Of a stretch of 12,753 nt of DNA, positions 6,702-12,753 are shown one piece after another; within the stretch, counting starts at the first letter, position 1, and every line of letters begins with the position of its first letter. The stretch comes from Desulfovibrionaceae bacterium (lineage in GTDB: Bacteria > Pseudomonadota > Gammaproteobacteria > Burkholderiales > Burkholderiaceae_C). The DNA is taken from positions 1-12,753 of the forward strand of contig WRJY01000303.1 in assembly GCA_009778355.1 (NCBI GenBank). Direction: 5' to 3'. The notes under the pieces were generated by a model. That model was not told the DNA's origin. It did not search any database and was given only the letters and a program-made list of their open reading frames with translations. The translations under genes were made by a program, and so were the position numbers.

Positions 6702-7706
6702 TCAATCCAACTGCAAGTTGCGGCTGCGGAGCAACTCGGCCCAGTCCAGCCGGTCGCGTTCCACCAATTGCGTGAACTGCTCGGCGCTCATGCCGCCGGG
6801 GCGACCGCCCAATTCGCGGTAGCGCTGGGCCACGATCGGGTCGTGCAGGACGGCGATCAGGTTGTCGGCGAGCTTTTTCACGATCTCGGGCGGCGTTTTG
6901 GCGGGCACGAAGAAACCCATCCAGCCCACTTTGTCGAAGTCCTTCATGCCCAGTTCGGTCATCGTGGGCACGCCGGGTAAATCGGGTTCACGGGTGGCGC
7001 CGGTCACGGCCAGCGGGCGCAGTTTACCGTCCTTGATGTGGGCGAGCGAGGCGGTCAGGTTGTCGAACATGAATTGTGTTTCGCCGCTGACGATGGCCAT
7101 GGTGGCTGGCGCGGAGCCTTTGTAGGGCACGTGGACAACGTCGGCGCCGGTGCGTTCGCGCAGCAATTCACCCATCAGGTGCGTGGTCTGGCCCGTTCCA
7201 GCCGACGAGAACGAGAGCTTGCCCGGTTCCTTGCGGGCCGTGGCGATCAATTCATCGAGGCTTTTGATCGGCGATTTGACGGGCACCACCAGCACGTTGG
7301 CGAACGAGATCATGTCGGTCAGCGCGACGAAGTCGCCGGGCTTGTAGCCGATTTTCCGGTAGGCGGTGTAGTTGATCGCGTTGGAGCCGGTGTTGCCCAC
7401 CAGCACGGTGTAACCGTCGGGCCGGGCGCGCGCGACAAAGTCGGCGCCCAACATGCCGCCCGCGCCGGGCTTGTTGCTGACGAAGATGGGCTGACCCAGC
7501 CGTTCGCTCAGTTTTTGCGTTATGAAACGCGTCGGCGTGTCGGTGGAGCCGCCCGCCGCACCCGGAACGATGAAGGAAATGGGGCGCGAGGGCCATGTGG
7601 CATCGGCGGCCCGTGCGGGCAGGGCGCCGGTGAGCGCGGCGATGCCCAGCAGGGCGCAGGCGCCGGTCAGTTGAAGCGCGCGGCGGCGGCGGTGGTCAGC
7701 GTGCAT
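6702..7706 (-). CDS. Bug/TctC-family tripartite tricarboxylate transporter substrate-binding protein
   Basis: This 334-residue periplasmic binding protein has an N-terminal signal peptide ending ARA (31-33). An arginine cluster RRRRALQL (7-13) could be read as a weak Tat-like signal, though Sec export is just as possible. The mature start TWPSRPISFIVPGAAGG (37-53) and the GKLSFSSAGTGQ and VPYKGSAPA blocks are hallmarks of the Bug family. That family binds small carboxylates, and many members have no adjacent TctAB membrane proteins, as here. It lies 37 bases after the SDR stop and precedes the racemase gene, so it probably captures or senses the acid that the neighbouring enzymes convert to CoA esters. 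That link is inferred from position. Bug genes are greatly expanded in Burkholderiales, which supports the taxonomic guess. Confidence 0.93.
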   Translation of the reverse strand: MHADHRRRRALQLTGACALLGIAALTGALPARAADATWPSRPISFIVPGAAGGSTDTPTRFITQKLSERLGQPIFVSNKPGAGGMLGADFVARARPDGYTVLVGNTGSNAINYTAYRKIGYKPGDFVALTDMISFANVLVVPVKSPIKSLDELIATARKEPGKLSFSSAGTGQTTHLMGELLRERTGADVVHVPYKGSAPATMAIVSGETQFMFDNLTASLAHIKDGKLRPLAVTGATREPDLPGVPTMTELGMKDFDKVGWMGFFVPAKTPPEIVKKLADNLIAVLHDPIVAQRYRELGGRPGGMSAEQFTQLVERDRLDWAELLRSRNLQLD

Positions 7707-7743
7707 GTGGTCTTTTGATGCGTGTTGTTTGAACCGCGGGACA

Positions 7744-8511
7744 TCAGCGCGGCTGCATACGGATGGCGCCGTCCAGGCGGATGGTTTCGCCGTTGAGCAT
7801 GGGGTTTTCGAGGATGTGCAGCGCCGTCATGGCGTATTCCGAAGGGCGGCCCAGGCGCGAGGGGTTGGGCACCGACGCGCCCAGCGACTGGCGCACGTTC
7901 TCGGGCAGGCGCATGAGCAGCGGGGTCTCGAACAGGCCGGGGGCGATGGTGCACACGCGGATCAGCTTCGATGCCAGATCGCGTGCGGCGACGATGGTCA
8001 TGCCGATCACGCCGGCCTTCGACGAGGCGTAGGGAATCTGGCCGATCTGCCCCTCGTAGCCGGCCACCGACGCGGTGAGCACGCAGGCGCCGCGCTCGCC
8101 CTCGATGGGCTGGTTCTTGGCCATGGCCACGGCGGTCAGGCGCAGCACGTTGAACGAGCCGATCAGGTTCACGCGGACGATGTGGATGTATTTTTCCAGC
8201 GAACCGGCGCTGCCGTCCTTTTCGATCAGGCGCACCGGGCCGCCGATGCCGGCGCAGTGCACCAGCGCGCGGAAGTTGCCCCAGGCCTCGGCGGCTTCGA
8301 CCGCCTTGGTCATCTGGGCCTCGTCAGCGACGTCGGCTTTCACGTAGCGCAACCGGCCAGGGTACTTTTGCGCCATGGCGGCGCCGCGTTCGTCGTTCAG
8401 ATCCACGGCCACCACGTTCAGGCCGCGCTCCAGCAACTGGATCGCCGTGGCTTCGCCCAGGCCCGATACGCCGCCGGTCACGAGGGCGGTCATTCCTTCT
8501 TGCAATTGCAT
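7744..8511 (-). CDS. SDR-family dehydrogenase, HSD10-like 3-hydroxyacyl-CoA dehydrogenase
   Basis: The 255-residue protein is a classical short-chain dehydrogenase. It shows the nucleotide-binding TGGVSGLG (12-19), D37 at the end of beta-2 (VAVDLND), which favours NAD over NADP, a CAG block (86-88), N115, and the catalytic set S148, Y161 and K165 (YASSK). Length and the conserved APGLFETPLL region (190-199) fit the type-2 3-hydroxyacyl-CoA dehydrogenases (HSD17B10 family), which also act on 2-methyl-3-hydroxybutyryl-CoA. I start at 8511 rather than 8550 because the homology begins there and GGAAAC lies just upstream; the extra 13 residues are polar and unlike the family. It is the first gene of the minus-strand arm and would catalyse the NAD-dependent oxidation step of beta-oxidation. 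The exact substrate is inferred from the neighbours. Confidence 0.88.
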   Translation of the reverse strand: MQLQEGMTALVTGGVSGLGEATAIQLLERGLNVVAVDLNDERGAAMAQKYPGRLRYVKADVADEAQMTKAVEAAEAWGNFRALVHCAGIGGPVRLIEKDGSAGSLEKYIHIVRVNLIGSFNVLRLTAVAMAKNQPIEGERGACVLTASVAGYEGQIGQIPYASSKAGVIGMTIVAARDLASKLIRVCTIAPGLFETPLLMRLPENVRQSLGASVPNPSRLGRPSEYAMTALHILENPMLNGETIRLDGAIRMQPR

Positions 8512-8655
8512 GATGTTTCCTTGGTTTGGCTGTTGATGTTGATCCGGCAAGCGCCGTCAACCATTGAATTGTGATGGCTGAGGGCGCTCGATGACCGCGC
8601 TGCGCTGCCGGGCTGAGGACTTCCGGAGATCAGTGAGACACATGGATCATTAAAA

Positions 8656-8686
8656 TTATCATACGCGCATGATGCGCGTCTAGTAA
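8656..8686. promoter_or_regulatory. Overlapping divergent promoters sharing a 17-bp palindromic operator
   Basis: ACGCGCAT (8663-8670) and ATGCGCGT (8672-8679) form a perfect palindrome around one G. For the minus strand, TTACTA (8686-8681) and TATGAT (8663-8658) stand 17 bp apart as -35 and -10. For the plus strand, TTATCA (8656-8661) and TCTAGT (8679-8684) are also 17 bp apart. The palindrome therefore fills the spacer of both, a typical place for a repressor operator. The minus -10 matches consensus at 5 of 6 positions; the other boxes are weaker, at 3 or 4 of 6. The regulator is not identified in the window. The rest of the 325-base divergent gap has no gene. Confidence 0.5.
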
Positions 8687-8710
8687 GTGTTTTCCCTTAG
8701 AGAAAAATGC

Positions 8711-8745
8711 TTTTCCATGCGCTATGCTGTGGCCAGAATGGAAAA
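8711..8745. other. Inverted repeat in the synthetase leader
   Basis: TTTTCCAT (8711-8718) and ATGGAAAA (8738-8745) are perfectly complementary, with 19 bases between them. They lie inside the predicted plus-strand leader, about 90 to 125 bases before the synthetase start. They could be a second operator or a leader hairpin. A shorter repeat, TTTTC with GAAAA, lies just before at about 8690-8706. The function is unknown. Confidence 0.3.
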
Positions 8746-8836
8746 ATATGAGACGGTCGGTTCTAAATCAGTTCAAACATGGGGGTATCCCGCGCAGCGG
8801 GGTGCTTGGGGCAGGAGGCGGCAAGGAGGTTGGGTG

Positions 8837-10417
8837 ATGCATGATTTTTTCAGCCGGGCGGCGGCGCTGCCTGGGCGCGTGGTGCTGACCATGGCCGACA
8901 CGGGCCGCCAATACGCTGCCGGCGAGTTGGCCAGCCAGGCCGAGCGGATGGCGCAATGGCTGGCGGCCCAGGGCCTGCAAGCGGGCGACACGTTCGCGGT
9001 GCTGCTGGAAAACCGCGTCGAGATCGTGGAATTGGCGCTGGCCGCCAACCGAGCAGGGGTGTACGTGGCGGTGATCGGCACGCACCTGACGCCGTCCGAG
9101 GTGGCCTATATCGTGCAGGACTGCGGCGCGCGGCTGGCGGTGGCGTCGAGCAAGACGCTGCCGCTGCTTGAAGGCGCGCGGCGCGAGTTGGGCCTGCCCT
9201 GCTGGATGGTGGACGAAGCCGCGCCGCAGGCGCCGTCGTTGCAGGTCGCGGTGCGGGCGCTGGACGGCGCCGGCGTCGATCTGGGCGGCCGGCCCGTGGG
9301 GCGCGATCTGCTGTATTCGTCCGGCACCACGGGACGGCCCAAGGGCGTGAAAAAACCCATGCTGCCGAGCCAATACCGTCATCTGGCCGATCCCGAAGCG
9401 GTGGCGACGGCGCGCCACGTGGGCCTGGACGATGGCACTGTCTACCTGTCGCCCGCGCCGCTGTACCATGCGGCGCCGCTGCGCTACACGCTGCGCGTGC
9501 TCGACCGGGGCGGGCAGGCCGTCATCATGGGCCGCTTCGATGCCGGCCAGGCGCTGGCGCTGATCGAGCGCTACCGCGTCACGCACAGCCAATGGGTGCC
9601 GACCATGTTCAGCCGCCTGCTGCAACTGCCCGCCGAGGTCAGGCAGCGCCATGACCTGTCGAGCCACCGCGTCGCCATTCACGCGGCGGCTCCGTGCCCG
9701 GCGCCGCTCAAGCTGGCCATGCTGGACTGGTGGGGCGATATTCTGCTGGAGTACTACGCCGGCTCCGAAGGTTGCGGCACCACGATGATCGACTCGCTGC
9801 AATGGCGCCAGCGCCCCGGCTCCGTGGGCCGCGCCATCTCGGGCCGGATTCACATCGTGGACGACGACGGGCAGGAACTGGCGCCCGGCCAGATCGGGCA
9901 GGTGTACTTTTCCGGCGGCGGCCAATTCAGCTACCTCAACGACGAGGAAAAGACGCGCCGGGCCATCGACGGCAGGGGCTGGGCCACCTATGGCGACATC
10001 GGCTACGTGGACGAGGACGGCTATCTGTTCCTGAGCGACCGCCGCGCGGATTTGATTCTGTCGGGCGGCGTCAACCTCTATCCGCAAGAAATCGAGAACG
10101 CGCTGTCGCGCCATCCGCTGGTGTCCGACGTGGCCGTGGTGGGCGTACCGGATGCCGATTTTGGCGAGCAGCCGATCGCCGTGGTGGTATTGCAACGCGG
10201 CGTTGCCGCCACGCCGGAAACGGCGCTGACCATCGCGGCGCAGGCTGGCCAGGCGCTGGGAAAATTCAAGCGTCCGCGGCGCATGGTGTTCATCGACAGC
10301 CTGCCCAGGCTGGAAACCGGCAAGCTGTTGCGCCGCGCGCTCAAGGAGCGTTACCGCGCCGATCCCGAGGCCGGCTTCTCGTTGCGCGAGACCGCCAAAC
10401 ACAATGACAATGGCTGA
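8837..10417 (+). CDS. AMP-forming acyl-CoA synthetase (acid-CoA ligase)
   Basis: This 526-residue enzyme would activate a carboxylic acid to its CoA thioester through an acyl-adenylate. It shows the ANL-superfamily motifs in order: YSSGTTGRPKG (160-170) for the phosphate-binding loop, YYAGSEG (306-312), YGDIG (385-389), the hinge region SDRRADLILSGGVNLYPQE (400-418), and the C-terminal catalytic lysine K496 in ETGKLLRR. The start at 8837 is set by a strong AAGGAGGT site six bases upstream. The frame is open back to 8687, but those extra residues do not look like the family. It heads the plus-strand arm, with the acyl-CoA dehydrogenase 47 bases downstream, and so supplies substrate for that enzyme. 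It resembles fatty-acid and CaiC-type ligases alike, so the acid cannot be named from sequence. Confidence 0.92.
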   Translation: MHDFFSRAAALPGRVVLTMADTGRQYAAGELASQAERMAQWLAAQGLQAGDTFAVLLENRVEIVELALAANRAGVYVAVIGTHLTPSEVAYIVQDCGARLAVASSKTLPLLEGARRELGLPCWMVDEAAPQAPSLQVAVRALDGAGVDLGGRPVGRDLLYSSGTTGRPKGVKKPMLPSQYRHLADPEAVATARHVGLDDGTVYLSPAPLYHAAPLRYTLRVLDRGGQAVIMGRFDAGQALALIERYRVTHSQWVPTMFSRLLQLPAEVRQRHDLSSHRVAIHAAAPCPAPLKLAMLDWWGDILLEYYAGSEGCGTTMIDSLQWRQRPGSVGRAISGRIHIVDDDGQELAPGQIGQVYFSGGGQFSYLNDEEKTRRAIDGRGWATYGDIGYVDEDGYLFLSDRRADLILSGGVNLYPQEIENALSRHPLVSDVAVVGVPDADFGEQPIAVVVLQRGVAATPETALTIAAQAGQALGKFKRPRRMVFIDSLPRLETGKLLRRALKERYRADPEAGFSLRETAKHNDNG

Positions 10418-10464
10418 GACGCAAGCAGCAGACCCATTCAATCCAGATTGTGGAGAAAACCATC

Positions 10465-11607
10465 ATGAAAGACCTGATCCAACGCACCGTCTATCGCGAA
10501 GACCACGAGCAATTTCGTGAGCAGGCGCGCCGCTTTTTCGAGAAAGAAATCGTCCCCTTCCATGCCGAATGGGAACGCCAGGGCATCGTGCCCAAGGAAG
10601 TCTGGCGCAAAGCGGGCCGCGAGGGCCTGCTCAACACCATGCTGCCCGAGCCTTACGGCGGCGGCGGCGACTTTGGCCACGCGGCGGTGCTGATCGAGGA
10701 GGTGGCGCGCACCGGCGCCAGCGGGCTGGGCTTTCCGCTGCACTCGGACATCGTCGCGCCCTACATCAATGCCTACGGTAACCAGGCGCAGAAAGACCGC
10801 TGGCTGCCCAAAATGGCCGCGGGCGAGCTGATCGGCGCCATCGCCATGACCGAACCGGGCGCAGGCAGCGACCTCAAATCCGTGCGCACCACCGCCAAAC
10901 TCGATGGCGACCATTACGTCATCAATGGCGCCAAGACCTTCATCACCAATGGCATCAATTCCGAGATCGTCATCGTCGTCTGCAAGACCGCGCCCGATCT
11001 GGGCGCCAAGGGCGTGTCGCTGATCGTCGTCGAGGACGGCACGCCCGGCTTCAGCAAGGGCCGCAAGCTGGAGAAGATCGGCCTGATGGCGCAGGACACC
11101 TCCGAACTGTTCTTCGACAACGTGCGCGTGCCCGCCGGCAACCTGCTGGGCGAGGAGAACCAGGGCTTCAGGTACCTGATGCATGAACTGGCCCAGGAGC
11201 GCCTGGTGGTCGCCTTGCGCGCGGCCATGTCGGTCGAGGCTTTCCTGCAAAAAACCATCGACTACACCCGCGAGCGCAAGGCTTTCGGCCAGAGCGTGTT
11301 CGAGTTTCAGAACACCCGCTTCAAGCTTGCCGAGGCCAAGGCCCAGGCCACCATGCTGCGCGTGTTCGTGGACGACTGCATCGCGCTGCACATGAAACGC
11401 GCGCTCACGCCCGAGCGCGCCGCCATGGTCAAACTCAACGCCACCGCGCTGCAAAACCGCCTGCTCGACGAATTCCTGCAACTGCACGGCGGCTACGGCT
11501 ACATGACCGAATACCAAGTAGGCCGCGCCTGGACCGACGCCCGCGTGGGCCGCATCTACGGCGGCAGCGACGAGATCATGAAGGAGATCATCGCGCGCAC
11601 CTTGTGA
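10465..11607 (+). CDS. Acyl-CoA dehydrogenase, LCAD/isovaleryl type
   Basis: The 380-residue flavoprotein would introduce the trans-2,3 double bond into an acyl-CoA and pass electrons to ETF. The first family signature is AMTEPGAGSD (127-136) and the second is RIYGGSDEIMKEIIAR (363-378), with the FAD-contacting GGYGY (342-346). The catalytic base of medium-chain enzymes, a Glu in the IYEGT block, is Gly here (IYGG). A Glu instead stands in ELAQERL (E245), the place known for the base in LCAD and isovaleryl-CoA dehydrogenase. Those enzymes accept long or branched chains, which agrees with the racemase and HSD10-like genes nearby. ATG 10465, with GGAG upstream, is preferred over GTG 10450. It is co-directional with the synthetase. 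Confidence 0.93.
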   Translation: MKDLIQRTVYREDHEQFREQARRFFEKEIVPFHAEWERQGIVPKEVWRKAGREGLLNTMLPEPYGGGGDFGHAAVLIEEVARTGASGLGFPLHSDIVAPYINAYGNQAQKDRWLPKMAAGELIGAIAMTEPGAGSDLKSVRTTAKLDGDHYVINGAKTFITNGINSEIVIVVCKTAPDLGAKGVSLIVVEDGTPGFSKGRKLEKIGLMAQDTSELFFDNVRVPAGNLLGEENQGFRYLMHELAQERLVVALRAAMSVEAFLQKTIDYTRERKAFGQSVFEFQNTRFKLAEAKAQATMLRVFVDDCIALHMKRALTPERAAMVKLNATALQNRLLDEFLQLHGGYGYMTEYQVGRAWTDARVGRIYGGSDEIMKEIIARTL

Positions 11608-11774
11608 CGATCATCGCAGGGGCCGTGGCGCGTTGCTGGCACCCTGCCGCAAGCATTGCCTTGTTCGAGCGCGCCAAGGCGAAAGTCAAGGTGTTCGCGG
11701 ACATCGATCTGGCCGATCATGTGGAGTGGCCGCGCTTCGTGGCCGGCTACCGCATCGGCGTGGAGTTTCGGTAA
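11604..11774 (+). CDS. Short open frame overlapping the dehydrogenase stop; probable remnant
   Basis: A GTG at 11604 overlaps the dehydrogenase stop codon (GTGA arrangement) and opens a 56-codon frame to TAA at 11774. The product ends in FERAKAKVKVFADIDLADH followed by a stretch closing GYRIGVEFR. The alternating polar/hydrophobic end recalls the last strands of a beta-barrel, but I do not recognise the family. The frame may be a true coupled small gene or the tail of a lost gene that recombination placed here. The 79 bases after it hold nothing recognisable. Confidence 0.3.
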   Translation: MTIIAGAVARCWHPAASIALFERAKAKVKVFADIDLADHVEWPRFVAGYRIGVEFR

Positions 11775-11853
11775 TGCCCGCGTATTGCACGCTGTGCCGT
11801 GCCGATGAACATGCTCGGGCTTGAGTCTGTGTCAAGCCCTGTTTTGCGATAGC

Positions 11854-12387
11854 TCACAGCCTCCAATTTTTCGGCGTTGCGCGCGCGTAGTTCTTGATGC
11901 CGATGGCCTTGAAGTGTTCTTTGGCTGACTTGATCTTCGCCAACTCCGAGGGGCGCGTCTTGTCATCATCCTGTGTGCTCTTGGTCTCGCGGATCATGTA
12001 AATACGTTCCTCGCCGTCTTCCTGTTTGATGATGGCCCAATCCGGGTTGTAGTTGCCGACCGGCGTCGGCACCTTGAATTTTTCAGGCAGTTTCATGAAC
12101 AGCTTGATGTCGTCCCGGCTGTCAAGCATATCCGCGAATTTCAGCTCCACCTCGGAGTCATAGACAACGTAATCGAAGTCGGTTTTCTGCTGGTGCCGCA
12201 CCTTGTACATCTGGTCAAGGAATCGTTCCTTTTCCGTCTCGCCATCGGTTTGCAACTCGTGCAGTTCATAAACCGAGCCGTCAATTTTTTCGCACTCGAT
12301 GCCTTCCACCACAATTTTCGCCAATTCGCTCTTGAGCAGCCGCGCTGCTTGCGCGATGAAGTCGTTGGGGTTCGGTCTGAGCGACAT
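11854..12387 (-). pseudogene. C-terminal fragment of a type III restriction endonuclease (Res subunit)
   Basis: The frame encodes about 177 residues matching the end of type III restriction enzyme Res subunits, beginning at LRPNPNDF. A PD-(D/E)XK nuclease core is visible: E in YDSEVELKFADML, then NPDWAI and the ETK of IRETKST. The helicase domains (normally several hundred residues upstream) and the partner Mod methyltransferase gene are missing, so it cannot work as a restriction system. Recognisable Res sequence stops at about 12385, exactly where an IS5-family transposase begins on the other strand. The open frame continues to 12558, but those extra codons are antisense to the transposase and are not Res. 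An insertion or recombination at this point probably removed the rest. Base composition is lower in G+C than in the neighbouring CoA genes, suggesting separate origin. Confidence 0.82.
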
Positions 12388-12631
12388 GTCCATGCAAGAA
12401 GCGCTGTTTGATGTGCCGATGTACCGCGACTTTGCCGGCCTCGATGGCATGGCCCGGCTGCCCGACCGGGTCAGCATTCTGAGGTTTCGCCACCTGTTGG
12501 AAGAGCACCGGCTGGCAGAGCAATTTCTCCAAGCCGTCAATGAACAGCTTTCGGCCAAGGGCTACCTGAAGGTGCGCTATCGTGGCTTGTTCAAGAACAC
12601 GCAGCAGATCACCACCTTGTTTGCGCTGGGC
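12386..12631 (+). pseudogene. IS5-family transposase with catalytic core deleted
   Basis: Codons 1-59 read as the N-terminus of an IS5/IS1106-like transposase (MSMQEALFDVPMYRDFAG, later RFRHLLEEHRLAEQ). At about 12562 the frame passes without a break into the normal C-terminal end (YLKVRYRGL, then NTQQITTLFALG). The DDE catalytic region, roughly 200 residues in relatives, is absent. The join falls at GGC, which is expected in both flanking parts, so a deletion at a short direct repeat is likely. The match ends at about 12631, before the usual NLWM ending. The protein could not transpose by itself, though a defective element could have been moved in trans. Confidence 0.75.
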
Positions 12632-12645
12632 AAACCGTCATCTTT

Positions 12646-12753
12646 TCAGATGGCGCTCGCCAAAGCTTTCTTCAACTCCTGCCGGAAAGCCTGGACGATG
12701 GGGCTGGCGCGGTGGCTGCTTGTGCGCAACATGAGTTCGCTCCAGCCAGGCTC
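12646..12753 (-). CDS. Possible C-terminal end of a LysR-type regulator, cut by the window edge
   Basis: An open minus-strand frame enters at the window edge and stops at TGA 12648-12646 after 35 residues. It contains the stretches GWSELMLRTSSHRASP and VQAFRQELKKALASAI. The order of basic and serine-rich residues followed by an amphipathic helix with QAF resembles the last helix of LysR-type regulators. The assignment is weak because only the tail is visible. The IS5 remnant ends 14 bases from this stop. Confidence 0.3.
   Translation of the reverse strand, partial: EPGWSELMLRTSSHRASPIVQAFRQELKKALASAI

Noticed and set aside
5747..6775. Plus-strand open frame opposite the racemase gene
   Set aside because: The minus strand encodes a family III CoA protein with all catalytic residues; this frame has low-complexity Gly/Ala/Arg/Gln content.
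8768..10441. 557-codon minus-strand frame opposite the acyl-CoA synthetase
   Set aside because: His/Arg/Gln/Ala-rich shadow frame with no domain; the plus strand carries every ligase motif and a strong ribosome site.
10438..11517. Minus-strand frame opposite the acyl-CoA dehydrogenase
   Set aside because: Shadow of a well-supported flavoprotein gene, with no recognisable domain.
11633..11824. Plus-strand frame after the dehydrogenase
   Set aside because: No ribosome site, no homology I recognise, and it overlaps the better-placed frame 11604-11774.

Overview
This is GC-rich proteobacterial DNA. A Bug/TctC-type binding protein next to CoA-ester enzymes, together with an Mto-type cytochrome cluster, points to a betaproteobacterium, probably Burkholderiales or a relative. 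That placement is inference, as no marker gene is present. The window holds two functional blocks separated and bordered by decayed mobile-element sequence.

Block 1 (384-4856, + strand) is an extracellular electron transfer operon. In order it encodes a periplasmic monoheme cytochrome c, a ten-heme MtrA/MtoA/DmsE-type cytochrome, a tetraheme NapC/NirT-type inner-membrane cytochrome, and an MtrB/PioB-type outer-membrane barrel. Together these can carry electrons between the outer membrane and the quinone pool. No outer-surface MtrC/OmcA-type decaheme and no DMSO reductase lies in the window, so the set resembles the Mto/Pio iron-oxidation systems more than dissimilatory iron or DMSO reduction. 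The direction of electron flow cannot be read from sequence. Three details stand out: the small cytochrome has no methionine in its mature part, so it lacks the usual axial ligand; the quinone-side cytochrome gene lies between the decaheme and barrel genes; and a broken 3' copy of that gene lies downstream.

The flanks of block 1 are scarred. Upstream (1-383) are three copies of a 16-base repeat, an 8-bp inverted repeat, and a four-unit array of YTGATT spaced exactly 14 bp apart in front of the first gene. Downstream (4857-5454) are a palindrome, the NapC-type gene remnant with one heme motif destroyed, and a frameshifted IS3-family transposase remnant.

Block 2 (5489-11607) is a divergent acyl-CoA catabolic locus. 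On the minus strand, transcribed from right to left, are an HSD10-like SDR dehydrogenase, a Bug-family binding protein and an alpha-methylacyl-CoA racemase/CaiB-type protein. On the plus strand are an AMP-forming acyl-CoA synthetase and an LCAD/IVD-type acyl-CoA dehydrogenase. A 17-bp palindrome fills the spacer of two opposed candidate promoters in the divergent region, suggesting one regulator controls both arms. The set can activate, epimerise, desaturate and oxidise an acyl chain, possibly 2-methyl-branched, but the hydratase and thiolase are not here.

The right end (11608-12753) is genomic debris: a short frame overlapping the dehydrogenase stop, the C-terminal part of a type III restriction endonuclease, an IS5-family transposase with its catalytic middle deleted, and possibly the tail of a LysR-type regulator running off the window. 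I saw no tRNA, rRNA or CRISPR array.
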